A DNA stretch of 64,000 bases from Halalkalibacter suaedae (lineage in GTDB: Bacteria > Bacillota > Bacilli > Bacillales > Bacillaceae_D): NCBI RefSeq assembly GCF_017939705.1, contig NZ_JAGKSQ010000010.1, positions 1-64,000 on the forward strand, read 5' to 3'. Position numbers and translations under genes: made by a program. This document shows positions 43,969 to 52,503 of the stretch, one piece after another. A model generated the notes under the pieces. The model saw only the letters and a program-made list of their open reading frames with translations. It made no database searches and had not been told where the DNA came from. The first letter of the stretch is position 1. The number at the start of each line of letters is the position of its first letter.

Positions 43969-44027
43969 GACTTCAACAAAGAAAGGCGAATACCCTGTTA
44001 AGCAATCGGGAGCTTTAGTTGAAGTAC
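43969..44027. repeat. Hairpin separator, type B (best outer arms)
   Basis: ACTTCAAC and GTTGAAGT form a perfect 8-base outer inverted repeat, with GGCGAATACCCTGTTAAGCAATCGGGAGC between. It ends just before the stop of the GNAT gene. Confidence 0.8.
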
Positions 44028-44032
44028 TATTG

Positions 44033-44584
44033 TTAATTCCAATCTTTCTTTAGAAGTGAATAGGAAAAATGGTCATAGTATTTTCCTCTAAACAAATGTT
44101 TGTCACGATAAATCCCTTCATTTCTGAAACCTAAGCTTTCTAATGTTTTTGATGACTTTTTGTTTTCCACAGCTACATATGCATTTATCCTATTTAGTTT
44201 CATATTACTAAAGCCACTCTCTATTGCTGCGATCAATGCCTCTTTCATATATCCTAATCCCCAAAATTCATACCACAAATCATACCCTATTTCAGCAATA
44301 TGATTTGTTCTGTCCCATAAATGAAACCCACAGGTACCAATCTCTTCAATGCTGTCTTTTTTCTCTATAATCCATCTATTGTACCCTTTTTCTTCTGGAT
44401 TTCTATTCCACTCAATATATTCGATTGCATCCTCTTTTTTCGTAAATATCTCTTCATCATATAGAAATTCACATATCTTTTCATTACTGAAAAGTTTAAA
44501 GATAAACTCGGTATCAGCATCTTTGACGTTTCTTAATTTTAATCTGTTAGTCTCTAATTCAGGGAAAAACCTTTGCTCCTTCAT
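44033..44584 (-). CDS. GNAT acetyltransferase (RimJ/RimL-like)
   Basis: 183 residues. ETNRLKLRNVKDADTEFIFK at the start, WGLGYMKEALIAAIESGFSN as the acetyl-CoA loop region and NRINAYVAVENKKSSKTLES, LGFRNEGIYRDKHLFRGKYY are those of RimJ/RimL-type N-acetyltransferases. The substrate (ribosomal protein or small molecule) is not assignable. Confidence 0.85.
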   Translation of the reverse strand: MKEQRFFPELETNRLKLRNVKDADTEFIFKLFSNEKICEFLYDEEIFTKKEDAIEYIEWNRNPEEKGYNRWIIEKKDSIEEIGTCGFHLWDRTNHIAEIGYDLWYEFWGLGYMKEALIAAIESGFSNMKLNRINAYVAVENKKSSKTLESLGFRNEGIYRDKHLFRGKYYDHFSYSLLKKDWN

Positions 44585-44706
44585 GGTAAAAACCCCTTTA
44601 CATATATTTGCTTCTTATTAAATTATCAATACAACCCTACCCCGATCATTCAACAACTGCAGCTCTAACCCTACTTGAATTAATCTCTCAGATAGTTAAC
44701 GAGCTT

Positions 44707-44877
44707 CTACAGTTTAAAATGGATTTGTAACTTCTTTCTTAGAAAGTGTAAGAAGAAAATAAAGATAGTAACTATTACAAGAAATGCTGGGTTTCCAATC
44801 AGTCCAGAAAATCTAAGGAGAAGAATAAGGCCAAAAATTGGGATACCTATAATAAAATAAAGACCTAAATTATTCAC
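44707..44877 (-). CDS. 56-aa two-span membrane protein
   Basis: From the GTG at 44877, after AAGGAGAAGGTT; the longer frame to 44943 overlaps a separator remnant. Spans YFIIGIPIFGLILLLRFSG and PAFLVIVTIFIFFLHFL, basic end. Unknown. Confidence 0.6.
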   Translation of the reverse strand: MNNLGLYFIIGIPIFGLILLLRFSGLIGNPAFLVIVTIFIFFLHFLRKKLQIHFKL

Positions 44878-44953
44878 AACCTTCTCCTTCCCCGTTATCC
44901 TGTTTGCCCGATAGTAAAATAACGGACTAAACCTGTTCAGCAATCACCCTATG

Positions 44954-45409
44954 TTAGCTGAATATCCACGGAACATTCATTTGTATTTCAAACTGAATAG
45001 TTGGTGTTGGGAACTCTTCAGGCACTAAATCTAAATCCTCGCTAAAGCCTATATCAATTCCATTCTGTTCTACACAGTTTGGCGATGATGTTTCACTTTC
45101 TTCCGTAGTTGGAGCCCATAATTCAGGGCCTTCAATTATTGTACCGACAATATGATAAAAGACATGATACAAATGAGTTCCATCTTTATTCTCCAAATAA
45201 TGAGAAACCTCACCCTCTTTTCTAGGGTCAATGCCAAGCGAATGAAAGAGATCTTTCACACTTTGGGGGAGTTTCTCACAAGCTAAAACATAATTAGCAC
45301 AGTAATCACACTTACAATCCTCAGTAATTAAGTGACATTCATCATAAAAACTCGTTGTTTTACCTACATCTATCGCAATAGTCCAAGCTCCTATTTTTAT
45401 TTGTTCCAT
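44954..45409 (-). CDS. Uncharacterised conserved protein with CxC-CxxC motif
   Basis: 151 residues. CKCDYCANY (~33-41) after a DECHLITED stretch suggests metal binding. LFHSLGIDPRKEGEVSHYLE and YHVFYHIVGTIIEGPELW are typical of a widespread uncharacterised Firmicutes family that I cannot name. The C-terminus is acidic, ending IQFEIQMNVPWIFS. Confidence 0.65.
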   Translation of the reverse strand: MEQIKIGAWTIAIDVGKTTSFYDECHLITEDCKCDYCANYVLACEKLPQSVKDLFHSLGIDPRKEGEVSHYLENKDGTHLYHVFYHIVGTIIEGPELWAPTTEESETSSPNCVEQNGIDIGFSEDLDLVPEEFPTPTIQFEIQMNVPWIFS

Positions 45410-45456
45410 ATGCCCACCTATATCTCATTTTTCGCTTTTCATTTTCTCTGCCACTA

Positions 45457-45515
45457 TACTTCAATAAGAAAAATGCAATCCTCTCTCCTTTTAGAATTGC
45501 TCTCAGTTACCTAGG
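45457..45515. repeat. Hairpin separator, type B
   Basis: ACTTCAATAAGAAAAATGCAA, TCCTCTCTCCTTTTAGAATTGC, TCTCAGTTACCTAGG. The ~200 bases between it and the next gene (to 45711) hold only GGAGGTGAGGTG with a five-codon frame, a possible decayed gene start. Confidence 0.75.
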
Positions 45516-45711
45516 AAACTTGAATGCCCTGTTTAGCTGAAGACCTATTTATAAATCAAATTCACACCTCACCTCCCCTTTTATATTTTTAATAATCTGT
45601 TTAACCAGCAGCCTCTATGGAAATTCCATTTATTCTTCTTAGGCTAACCTATCACTATCGTGAAAGAGCATAATTGCTTCGTACAGATAAGCTCCTAATT
45701 GACGATGTTTC

Positions 45712-46020
45712 TTATGCAGGCTCCATTGTCTCTAAAACCCGTGGACTATTTTCTTCTGTTGTGTACGCAGATATATATTCTTTATTCTTCTCAATTAATC
45801 CCCAGGCTAGTTCATCTTGCACTATAATCCTAAACGCTTCTTCCTTCGTTTGGTTGTTTGGGTCATAAGCTTTGATCCAATATTCCTCGTCCTCGCTCGA
45901 ATAACCTTTCTCCACAACAATCAACATGGAAGAAGTAGTCGTTGGAGTCTTGACTGTATAACCACAGGCCGTAAGCAATAATAACAGAGTCATCATTACA
46001 AAACTGAAGGCTTTTTTCAT
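45712..46020 (-). CDS. Small lipoprotein
   Basis: About 102 residues from the ATG at 46020, which follows GAGGTGA. The signal span ends LLTAC (lipobox). The mature part includes DEEYWIKAYDPNNQTKEEAF and RIIVQDELAWGLIEKNKEYI. Unknown family. It is the last minus-strand gene of the array; a type C leader fragment (TTTAACATTTATTTCC) lies upstream at 46052. Confidence 0.65.
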   Translation of the reverse strand: MKKAFSFVMMTLLLLLTACGYTVKTPTTTSSMLIVVEKGYSSEDEEYWIKAYDPNNQTKEEAFRIIVQDELAWGLIEKNKEYISAYTTEENSPRVLETMEPA

Positions 46021-46187
46021 CGAGATCACCTCATTTTTATTGAGCTATACTTAAAGTTTAACATTTATTTCCTTTATTAATAACCTAGGAGAAAACTGTT
46101 TTTTCCTAGTCTAAATATGTTCATCCTTCTTCTTTATTTCTCTTATCATTTATGTACTCCGTTCAATATAAAACAAACAAACCAGGG

Positions 46188-46206
46188 ATAAGAAACAAAA
46201 GAACCG
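46188..46206 (+). repeat. REP-like element
   Basis: GAAACAAAAGAACCGTCCCC, same core as the others. Confidence 0.65.
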
Positions 46207-46348
46207 TCCCCGCGTTGATATTTACAAATTATTAACTTGTTAACAAAATTCACCATGTACTATCATTGTAAATAGCGAAGTGCTAGTTTAGTAGAACTTA
46301 TATCCGTATAAGTGTTAGTAAAAAAATTTCATATTGGGGGATTTTTCT

Positions 46349-46981
46349 ATGTTGAAGAAATCGTTGATGTTTATTTTTGCATTAATTCTGTCGTTTACTG
46401 CTTTGCAATTTGACCTGCAGACAGCCGCTGCGTTTCCACCTGGAACACCTTCAAAATCAGCAGCTCAATCTCAGCTTAACGCACTGACAGTAAAGTCCGA
46501 AGGCTCAATGTCCGGCTACTCTCGCACTTTGTTCCCACACTGGAGCAGCCAGGGAAATGGATGTGATACTCGCCAATTGGTGCTTCAGCGTGACGCTGAC
46601 TACTATAGCGGCAATTGTCCTGTAACATCTGGAAAGTGGTACAGTTACTTCGACGGTATCACAGTATATTCACCATCCGAAATCGATGTTGATCACATTG
46701 TACCTTTGGCTGAAGCTTGGCGTTCTGGGGCTAGTAGCTGGACGACGAAAAAGCGCCAAGAATTCGCAAATGACCTTAGTGGCCCACACCTGATCGCAGT
46801 AACGGCAAGTGTCAACCGCTCAAAAGGTGACCAAGACCCTTCAACATGGCAGCCCCCACGTTACAGTGCACATTGTGCTTACGCGAAGTGGTGGATCAAC
46901 ACCAAATACAGTTGGGACCTGAGCCTACAGTCTTCGGAAAAATCTTCTCTGCAAACAATGCTCAACACCTGCTCATACTAG
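46349..46981 (+). CDS. Secreted HNH nuclease (GmrSD-C/DUF1524-like)
   Basis: 210 residues from the ATG at 46349, seven bases after GGGGGA. A signal peptide ends at about residue 30 (LQTAAA then FPPG). The catalytic part has IDVDHIVPLAEAWRSGASSW (DH of the HNH/beta-beta-alpha metal motif), HLIAVTASVNRSKGDQDPST and CAYAKWWINTKYSW, the arrangement of secreted DUF1524-type nucleases found in actinobacteria and Bacillus. Two cysteine pairs would suit an exported protein. Its GC content looks higher than that of the array. It could degrade extracellular DNA or act as an exported toxin; no immunity gene is adjacent. Confidence 0.85.
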   Translation: MLKKSLMFIFALILSFTALQFDLQTAAAFPPGTPSKSAAQSQLNALTVKSEGSMSGYSRTLFPHWSSQGNGCDTRQLVLQRDADYYSGNCPVTSGKWYSYFDGITVYSPSEIDVDHIVPLAEAWRSGASSWTTKKRQEFANDLSGPHLIAVTASVNRSKGDQDPSTWQPPRYSAHCAYAKWWINTKYSWDLSLQSSEKSSLQTMLNTCSY

Positions 46982-47066
46982 ATTCATCACTATATTTTAC
47001 AAGGACTGAAGACTCCTGCACGCGTCAGTCTTGAAACGAATTTTTGCTACGAAAGGAGGCACTCGT

Positions 47067-47309
47067 ATGGAAAAGTTATCGACCATTTTCACCGCCACCC
47101 ACGGTGTAATGACAAAGGAGGTTGGCGTAATTAGCGGTGAGCTTGAACTACTCACCACCTGTGATGAATCCGGTGATCTTACACTCGCCATTACATATGC
47201 AGGAGCTGCGGAGTGGTACACCCTTCCCGGGGAGGATTACTATTTGAACGACCCAAGTGATCACGGCGTCGTCCACCGCATGCTCGCCACTGTGCTTGAA
47301 CGTCCTTGA
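47067..47309 (+). CDS. 80-aa uncharacterised protein
   Basis: From the ATG at 47067, seven bases after GGAGG. MEKLSTIFTATHGVMTKEVG, then SGELELLTTCDESGDLTLAI and YAGAAEWYTLPGEDYYLN suggest a small beta-sheet protein. GC content is visibly higher than in the array, like the HNH gene 85 bases upstream, so both may have arrived together. It could be a partner of the nuclease, but nothing proves it. Confidence 0.6.
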   Translation: MEKLSTIFTATHGVMTKEVGVISGELELLTTCDESGDLTLAITYAGAAEWYTLPGEDYYLNDPSDHGVVHRMLATVLERP

Positions 47310-47370
47310 CACCATATGCCTTTGCCTAGCTCTAATATGCTTGGACTAGAAATTGAATAGGATTGTTATA

Positions 47371-47414
47371 AAGCCCTCGACATGTACTCATTTCGTATAT
47401 GTGGGGGGTTTTTT
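47371..47414 (+). terminator. Terminator downstream of the 80-aa gene
   Basis: CCCTC-GACATGTAC and GTATATGTG-GGGG, followed by TTTTTT. Confidence 0.65.
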
Positions 47415-47935
47415 GTGTGCAGCACATATACTGTCCTTTCATAAGAGATACCCGCTTTAAAATAACGCACCATCAAATCTACTTGTTAACCACCTTCATA
47501 ACGTCAATGGGGAGTAGCGGCAAGACAGAGACCATTCGAACACTGCGGTGAATATTGGGGGTCGGTACCCATGTTTCCCTTTTGTTTTCTTTCTCTATTA
47601 TCAGTTAAAGACCTGTTATTCTTCTTTTTCTTTTTCTTTTTCTTCTTTTTATTGTCCACGTTACGTCGACGTATCGTAAAAATTAATACAGACTTATCCC
47701 CTAGTCTATGTATCTACGTATGTCCACTTTCCCATTTTAAGTCACTAACCTCAACCAAGATTCCACCCAATCCCTCTCCCCATCTTATATATAGCATGTT
47801 CCTCTACTATTTGGTGAAGTGAAGCTAATCTTTCATTTATCAAGGTAAAGATCCTCCGAGGAAATCTGGGCATTAGTTCCTTTATTTTTCTTACACAAAT
47901 TGAATCCAACTAATCCAAATCGATATCTATAAAAA

Positions 47936-47957
47936 AGAAACATGAGAACCGTCCCCA
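47936..47957 (+). repeat. REP-like element
   Basis: GAAACATGAGAACCGTCCCC. Confidence 0.75.
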
Positions 47958-47990
47958 TGCTTCTTGCTTCTCCATGCTCCTTATGCTTCT

Positions 47991-48542
47991 CTATCTCTCA
48001 CAAGCGAAATTATCTTTATCTCTATCCATTTTAGGTTGATAGGCTGGATGATCTGAAGCTACGCCATTTGGATATTTCTTTGTTAGTTCAGTACAATTGG
48101 CAAAGTTCTCTGTTCCACTACTTGAAGCTGCAACTGTAGCTGCTTGGGCTTCTGCCTTCGCCTTAGCTTCTGCCTTTGCTTTGGCTTCTGCTTCCGCCTT
48201 CGCTTTGGCTTCTGCTTCCGCCTTTGCTTTGGCTTCCGCTTCTGCCTTTGCTTTGGCTTCCGCTTCTGCCTTTGCTTTGGCCTCCGCTTCTGCCTTTGCT
48301 TTGGCCTCTGCTTCGGCCTTCGCTTCTGCTTCCGCTTCTGCCTTCGCTTCTGCTTCGGCTTCTGCTTCTGCTTCTGCCTTTGCTTTGGCTTTGGCTTTGG
48401 CTTTGGCTTCTGCCTCCGCTTTCTCCTCTGCTTCTGCCTCTACTTTCTCCTCCGCGTTTGAAGTATTCGAACTACCAGATGAACACGCTACCAAACTAAA
48501 AGTTAAAAATAAAGCAAATAAACCTACTATATACCTTTTCAA
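47991..48542 (-). CDS. Excalibur-domain lipoprotein with Ala/Glu/Lys repeats
   Basis: About 183 residues from the TTG at 48542, after GGGGG. A signal span ends LVACSS (lipobox). Residues ~30-135 are a nearly pure Ala/Glu/Lys run made of short KAEAEAKA-type units, which should form a long rigid helix. The C-terminal ~36 residues ([20 protein letters not shown] onward, ending [10 protein letters not shown]) are an Excalibur calcium-binding module with Cys bridges and DxDxDxF loop. It is a lipid-anchored surface protein on a stalk. The repetitive DNA makes it prone to length variation. Confidence 0.85.
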   Translation of the reverse strand: MKRYIVGLFALFLTFSLVACSSGSSNTSNAEEKVEAEAEEKAEAEAKAKAKAKAKAEAEAEAEAEAKAEAEAEAKAEAEAKAKAEAEAKAKAEAEAKAKAEAEAKAKAEAEAKAKAEAEAKAKAEAKAKAEAQAATVAASSSGTENFANCTELTKKYPNGVASDHPAYQPKMDRDKDNFACER

Positions 48543-48734
48543 TGTTGTAACCCCCATAATATTTTCTCTATCTTTTTATAACAATATCATATTTTGTCAT
48601 ATTTTTACTTATTTCAGGAAAATTTTTATTCTACGATGGAATAAAGGGTCAAGATTTATATGATTCTCTAAACTACCTTGCATTTAACATTTATCCCCTG
48701 TTTATTCCTGTTTAAAAAACTAATAATTTACTTA

Positions 48735-48764
48735 TTGAAATTAAATGTAATAATTTGCTATTAT
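48735..48764 (+). promoter_or_regulatory. Promoter of the subtilase-toxin operon
   Basis: TTGAAA and TATTAT spaced by 18 bases, about 100 bases before the subtilase ATG. The ~320-base gap holds nothing else. Confidence 0.6.
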
Positions 48765-48863
48765 ATCAATGTATCACCAATTGCTAGTGCAAAACTAATA
48801 GAGAGGGGATGACCTTTACCCTGCATTGATAGATTACAATTTTTTTAGAAGGTATTGACAAAA

Positions 48864-49811
48864 ATGAACAAAAATCTGAACTATCTCTTATTCTTTGCAT
48901 CAGGGATTATAATTCTCGTACTCCTCATTCTCGTTATTAGGAATGACAATGTTCCTAGCAGTGAGGGGAAAGCAACACCCCAACAGAAGATTGAGAACTG
49001 GGCTCTTGACTATGTTGGTTCTGACTCAAGTAAAGTTACCGATCCTATAAAAATAGCGATATTGGATAGTGGTATCAATAAGAAGCATAAAGAATTCAAT
49101 GATGTAATCTTTAAAGAATACAACGTAATTGCTCCGGATGAGAAGATTACAGATGATTTGGGGCACGGGACTGCAATCGCTGGAATTATAGCAGCAAAAG
49201 GCATTAAAACTACTGGCATTATACAAAACGTCATACTTTATGATGTAAAGGTGCTCAATGAAAAAGGGCAAGGAAAAATTGAAGATGTGGTCGAAGGAAT
49301 CGAGTGGAGTATAAAACAGAATGTAGACATGATTAACATTAGCTTCGGTTTTTCAAGTGATAAGGCGGAACTAAAATCCTCAATAGAAAAAGCAATCGAA
49401 CAGAATATTGTCATCACTGCCGCCGCAGGAAACACTCTGGGTCTAACGGTAGACTTTCCAGCTCAATATAATGATGTTTTATCCATTTCTTCATTTGATA
49501 AACACTTTAAACTTGACCCTTTTTCAGGAGTCGGAAAAATTGACTATTCTGCTCCAGGTGTTGAGGTTATCTCTACAGATAACAAAGGTTCCTACTCAAC
49601 ATTTTCAGGTACCTCTTTCGCTACTGCTTATGCCACAGGTGTTATTGCAACTATTCTAAATGACCCATCAGTGCGTAATACCGATATCAAAAAAGAAAAA
49701 CTCCTCACGTATGTTGTGAAATTAGGTGCAGAAGAACAATTTGGGGAAGGTTTTCTAACATTAAAAAAAGAAAAAGTAGAGGAGCTTCTTTATGAAAAAG
49801 AACTTGATTAA
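48864..49811 (+). CDS. Membrane-tethered S8 subtilisin-like protease
   Basis: 315 residues from the ATG at 48864. One N-terminal membrane anchor (~7-25) and a short linker lead directly into the S8 domain, with no inhibitor pro-domain. The catalytic triad is visible: Asp-68 in IAILDSGIN, His-101 in DDLGHGTAIAGI, and Ser near 250 in FSGTSFATAYATG. The oxyanion Asn is in ITAAAGNTLG. It is the first gene of a three-gene operon and overlaps the putative toxin gene by 20 bases. It probably processes the toxin precursor at the outer membrane face; this role is inferred from the coupling. Confidence 0.9.
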   Translation: MNKNLNYLLFFASGIIILVLLILVIRNDNVPSSEGKATPQQKIENWALDYVGSDSSKVTDPIKIAILDSGINKKHKEFNDVIFKEYNVIAPDEKITDDLGHGTAIAGIIAAKGIKTTGIIQNVILYDVKVLNEKGQGKIEDVVEGIEWSIKQNVDMINISFGFSSDKAELKSSIEKAIEQNIVITAAAGNTLGLTVDFPAQYNDVLSISSFDKHFKLDPFSGVGKIDYSAPGVEVISTDNKGSYSTFSGTSFATAYATGVIATILNDPSVRNTDIKKEKLLTYVVKLGAEEQFGEGFLTLKKEKVEELLYEKELD

Positions 49812-50691
49812 ATTATTAGTTGCTACACTTTTGTTTACTAGTATTGCAGGAGTTTCTCCGACTGCGTTTGCCGAAGAACCAAAAACAGAAGATCCTTTTG
49901 AAAGTGCTCAACCAATTGATGTGAATTTTGAGGAATCAGTTGAAGAAGTTTCTAGTGATGATGATACAATAGTGTATGAAGTTACTGCAGAAGAATTAGG
50001 AATTAATAATGACTCCTTTAAGATGGTAGTAGAAGAGTCTACAGAAGAAGCAGAAGAAATGACTGTATACTCGGAGTTTGAAACGGGCTATTTGTCATTT
50101 GCATCAGAGCTATCAATTAATATTGATACTGGTGATTTTCATGTCACTGAAGAACAAACATCGGAAACTGGACAAGTAACAGAAACAACATATGATATCT
50201 TTTTTAATGAAATAGAGGGTGAAAATTTCATAGCCTACTTGATAGACAGAAATACCGGCGAGCTTTATGAGGTTAATACTATTGATGCTCAGGCTTCCGC
50301 TATTCCCGTCCTTGCCCTAGTTCTTAAACAAGGTGCAAAATGGGCTATTAAGAAATATGGAAAGAAAGCATTAATTAGTGCTTTTGGGAAATACGCACTG
50401 AGTAATGCCATTAAAAAAGTTGCTAAATTAACAGTGAAAGATAAACACCTAAAAAGTGATAAAAGAGGTTATCAAAAGTTTAATACTGATAGCCAAACTA
50501 CTGCAAAAGGATGGATTAAAGAAGCATTACAAAAAGCGTCGGTTTCTAATTTTGAAATAAACGATAATGAAAAGTTATCTTTTAAGTTTGAAGTCAATTT
50601 AGGAAAAAAAGTAGGAACCAAAGGTGAAACAAAAATAAGAATAGTGATAGGATATGATGGTAAAATATGGACCGCATTCCCAGTAAAATAA
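49792..50691 (+). CDS. SAR2788-type putative secreted toxin
   Basis: 299 residues. Signal peptide ~1-27 (TSIAGVSPTAFA then EE). The first half of the mature part is very acidic (about residues 28-160, e.g. EESTEEAEEMTVYSEFETGY). After ASAIPVLALVLKQ a strongly basic, partly hydrophobic half follows (GAKWAIKKYGKKALISAFGK, KVAKLTVKDKHLKSDKRGYQ), ending in IRIVIGYDGKIWTAFPVK. The acidic-pro/basic-mature layout and C-terminal pattern recall the SAR2788 putative toxin family. GAGGAG lies seven bases before the ATG, inside the protease gene. The neighbouring tethered protease is a candidate activator. Confidence 0.75.
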   Translation: MKKNLIKLLVATLLFTSIAGVSPTAFAEEPKTEDPFESAQPIDVNFEESVEEVSSDDDTIVYEVTAEELGINNDSFKMVVEESTEEAEEMTVYSEFETGYLSFASELSINIDTGDFHVTEEQTSETGQVTETTYDIFFNEIEGENFIAYLIDRNTGELYEVNTIDAQASAIPVLALVLKQGAKWAIKKYGKKALISAFGKYALSNAIKKVAKLTVKDKHLKSDKRGYQKFNTDSQTTAKGWIKEALQKASVSNFEINDNEKLSFKFEVNLGKKVGTKGETKIRIVIGYDGKIWTAFPVK

Positions 50692-51140
50692 ACTTTGAAT
50701 TCAATTTTGTTTGTGATAAGAACATTATTTCGAATAAGGATAAAAAAGATATCCCTACTATATTAGCTGTAGAGGCCACACTTACAATAAGAATTAATAA
50801 TGAATTGTACTTCGAAACTGAACTTGCAATACTTGAATTTTATAAATCCTTGTATAGATGGAAGGAAAAGATTACGGAGGGTGATATACCAGAATTTCAT
50901 TATTATACCGTTGAATATGATGACTATGAGGATGGAGCCATTCTGTCATTGATTCCCTTTTCCAATATGGCCAGAGTGAAATCTATATGGGCAGAACAAG
51001 ATTTGTATAATGTTTTTGATTTAGACTATATTGTAAAGGAATTCATACTTTTGGAGGAGACCCTACAGCGGGATATAGAAGAATACTTTGAAATTAGTTT
51101 AAAAGACTTCATTAAATACATCCCCCACCAATATAGTTAA
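50667..51140 (+). CDS. Candidate immunity protein of the SAR2788-type toxin
   Basis: 157 residues, acidic and soluble: EATLTIRINNELYFETELAI, EFHYYTVEYDDYEDGAILSL, and a C-terminal helical part (DYIVKEFILLEETLQRDIEE). The ATG overlaps the end of the toxin gene by 25 bases. The position after a toxin, overlapping it, with high acidity, is the standard immunity-gene pattern; the family is not recognised and the assignment is by context. Confidence 0.6.
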   Translation: MDRIPSKINFEFNFVCDKNIISNKDKKDIPTILAVEATLTIRINNELYFETELAILEFYKSLYRWKEKITEGDIPEFHYYTVEYDDYEDGAILSLIPFSNMARVKSIWAEQDLYNVFDLDYIVKEFILLEETLQRDIEEYFEISLKDFIKYIPHQYS

Positions 51141-51191
51141 CAAAAATGATTAGCATATATTATAGACTAACCTAGATAAAAGAGACACTAT

Positions 51192-51246
51192 AAAACACCT
51201 TTGAAATAGACACTTAATTCAAGTGCTAATTCGGAGGTGTTTTTTC
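51192..51246 (+). terminator. Terminator of the subtilase-toxin operon
   Basis: AAAACACCT ... AGGTGTTTTTT with an inner CACTTAATTCAAGTG hairpin. Confidence 0.85.
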
Positions 51247-51560
51247 ATGATCAAAATCAATTTTGACGTGAAACAAAGTGAGCAGTAGATAAGAACTCTT
51301 AAGAACTTCTTTAAGAAAGAAGGCTAAGTTAAGAAAATAATAATTAGATAAAGGCGCTTGACTATGGCCAAGTGCCTCTTTATTTTTACTGGTAAATACG
51401 TTTATTCTCTTACACATGAACCTTTTACTTTTTACCCCTATTACCAGTTAAAGATCTGTCTAATCTCTTCGTTCCTCCCAAAGAATCATTTAAAATCCTA
51501 GTGATCTTTGAAAGTATGAATAGGACATTCCTTGCCAGGCATACCTTTTTCTGAGGTGAG
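51247..51560. other. Intergenic region
   Basis: About 310 bases. A second hairpin at 51352-51380 (AGGCGCTTG / CCAAGTGCCT) then a T-run. A segment near 51432 (ATTACCAGTTAAAGATCTGT) resembles 47597 (ATTATCAGTTAAAGACCTGT). No gene seen. Confidence 0.5.
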
Positions 51561-52307
51561 ATGATGAACAGCATTGTTCGACTTCCAAAGAGTAAACTAA
51601 TCACTGTATTCACAGAAAATGTCTCAAATGAGGATAAAAGAAGAATTGAGAAGTTGAAAGATCAATTTTTGTTACTTGATATACTTGTTCCTGTAGAGCA
51701 AGATCCCGATGAAGATGTTTACTATGTAGTCGGGAAGTACGCTATCTATGATGTTTATTATAATGAAGATGATCACGTATACTGTTTACTTGAAGAGTAT
51801 TCTGGGACTACTCGGAATCAGTTAATTAAAATAGCAAGGAGATTTCTATTCCATCATCTCAGTAGCAAGACGAAGCAACGGATGGTTGATCAACTGATCA
51901 TGAACCAATTCACAGAACATGAAATCTTTACTCAAACATATTTTCAACCTAGTCAAAAAAAGACTTACTTCTATCATGCTGATGTTCCTAGTTACGTCAT
52001 TTCACAGAATGAGCAACACAGTCGCCCTAGTTCCATTGCCACGATTAATCAAGTTACCAGAATGACTAACCATAATCAACTTCCTGATCATATCCGCGTA
52101 AATCTTTTTGCTAGAGCCCACAATCGTACACTTACTCAAGAACAACTAAGAGCAGTTGGTAAAATGTTAAATCAGACCGAGGGATTTTTAGAACTTACTG
52201 ATATACAACAAAAGAAAGTCCTACAGTTTGTTCTCTGCAACCAAGCGTTCCTCATCAAGACATGGCAACAAAAAATAGATAGTTATCTAACCGGCAAAAA
52301 GCTCTAA
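51561..52307 (+). CDS. Uncharacterised soluble protein with ParB-like N-terminus
   Basis: 248 residues (two adjacent ATGs; the second, at 51564, is five bases after GAGGTG). The N-terminal half has LLLDILVPVEQDPDEDVYYV then VGKYAIYDVYYNEDDHVYCL, which recalls the ParB nuclease-like strand pattern. A basic helical part follows (SSKTKQRMVDQLIMNQFTEH) and a C-terminal helix bundle (LTQEQLRAVGKMLNQTEGFL). No clear catalytic motif. It could be a DNA- or phage-related protein; uncertain. It precedes the XRE and ComK-like genes on the same strand. Confidence 0.5.
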   Translation: MMNSIVRLPKSKLITVFTENVSNEDKRRIEKLKDQFLLLDILVPVEQDPDEDVYYVVGKYAIYDVYYNEDDHVYCLLEEYSGTTRNQLIKIARRFLFHHLSSKTKQRMVDQLIMNQFTEHEIFTQTYFQPSQKKTYFYHADVPSYVISQNEQHSRPSSIATINQVTRMTNHNQLPDHIRVNLFARAHNRTLTQEQLRAVGKMLNQTEGFLELTDIQQKKVLQFVLCNQAFLIKTWQQKIDSYLTGKKL

Positions 52308-52377
52308 TCGAAGATTACGTTCATCCTTCTTCATTATTTTCTTTATCGTATAGACATACCCGACTAACTTTAAATAT

Positions 52378-52398
52378 GGAAACAAGAGAACCGTCCCC
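52378..52398 (+). repeat. REP-like element
   Basis: GAAACAAGAGAACCGTCCCC core. Confidence 0.7.
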
Positions 52399-52503
52399 CC
52401 CGTTTACGTTTACCCCGTTCAAAAAAATCTCCAAATGCGACATTTATGCCGTGGTCACTCTCTTCTATCAGATGGATAATGTCTGTAAAAGGAGAGGACG
52501 ACG

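Larger units (their letters stand above)
47310..47990. other. Intergenic region with terminator, polypyrimidine tract and REP
   Basis: A terminator hairpin at 47371-47414 (GCCCTCGACATGTAC ... GTATATGTGGGGGG, then TTTTTT). A degenerate REP (GGTCGGTACCCATGTTTCCC) near 47560. A ~45-base run of T/C (TTCTTCTTTTTCTTTTTC) at 47618. A normal REP at 47936. A plus-strand frame over the T/C run is not credible. Confidence 0.55.

Noticed and set aside
47571-47822. 83-codon plus-strand frame
   Set aside because: It is a translation of a T/C-rich tract giving poly-Phe, with no ribosome binding site.
48097-48663. 188-codon plus-strand frame of Ala/Ser repeats opposite the Excalibur gene
   Set aside because: It is the antisense of the Ala/Glu/Lys repeat; three long frames open there only because of the repeat.
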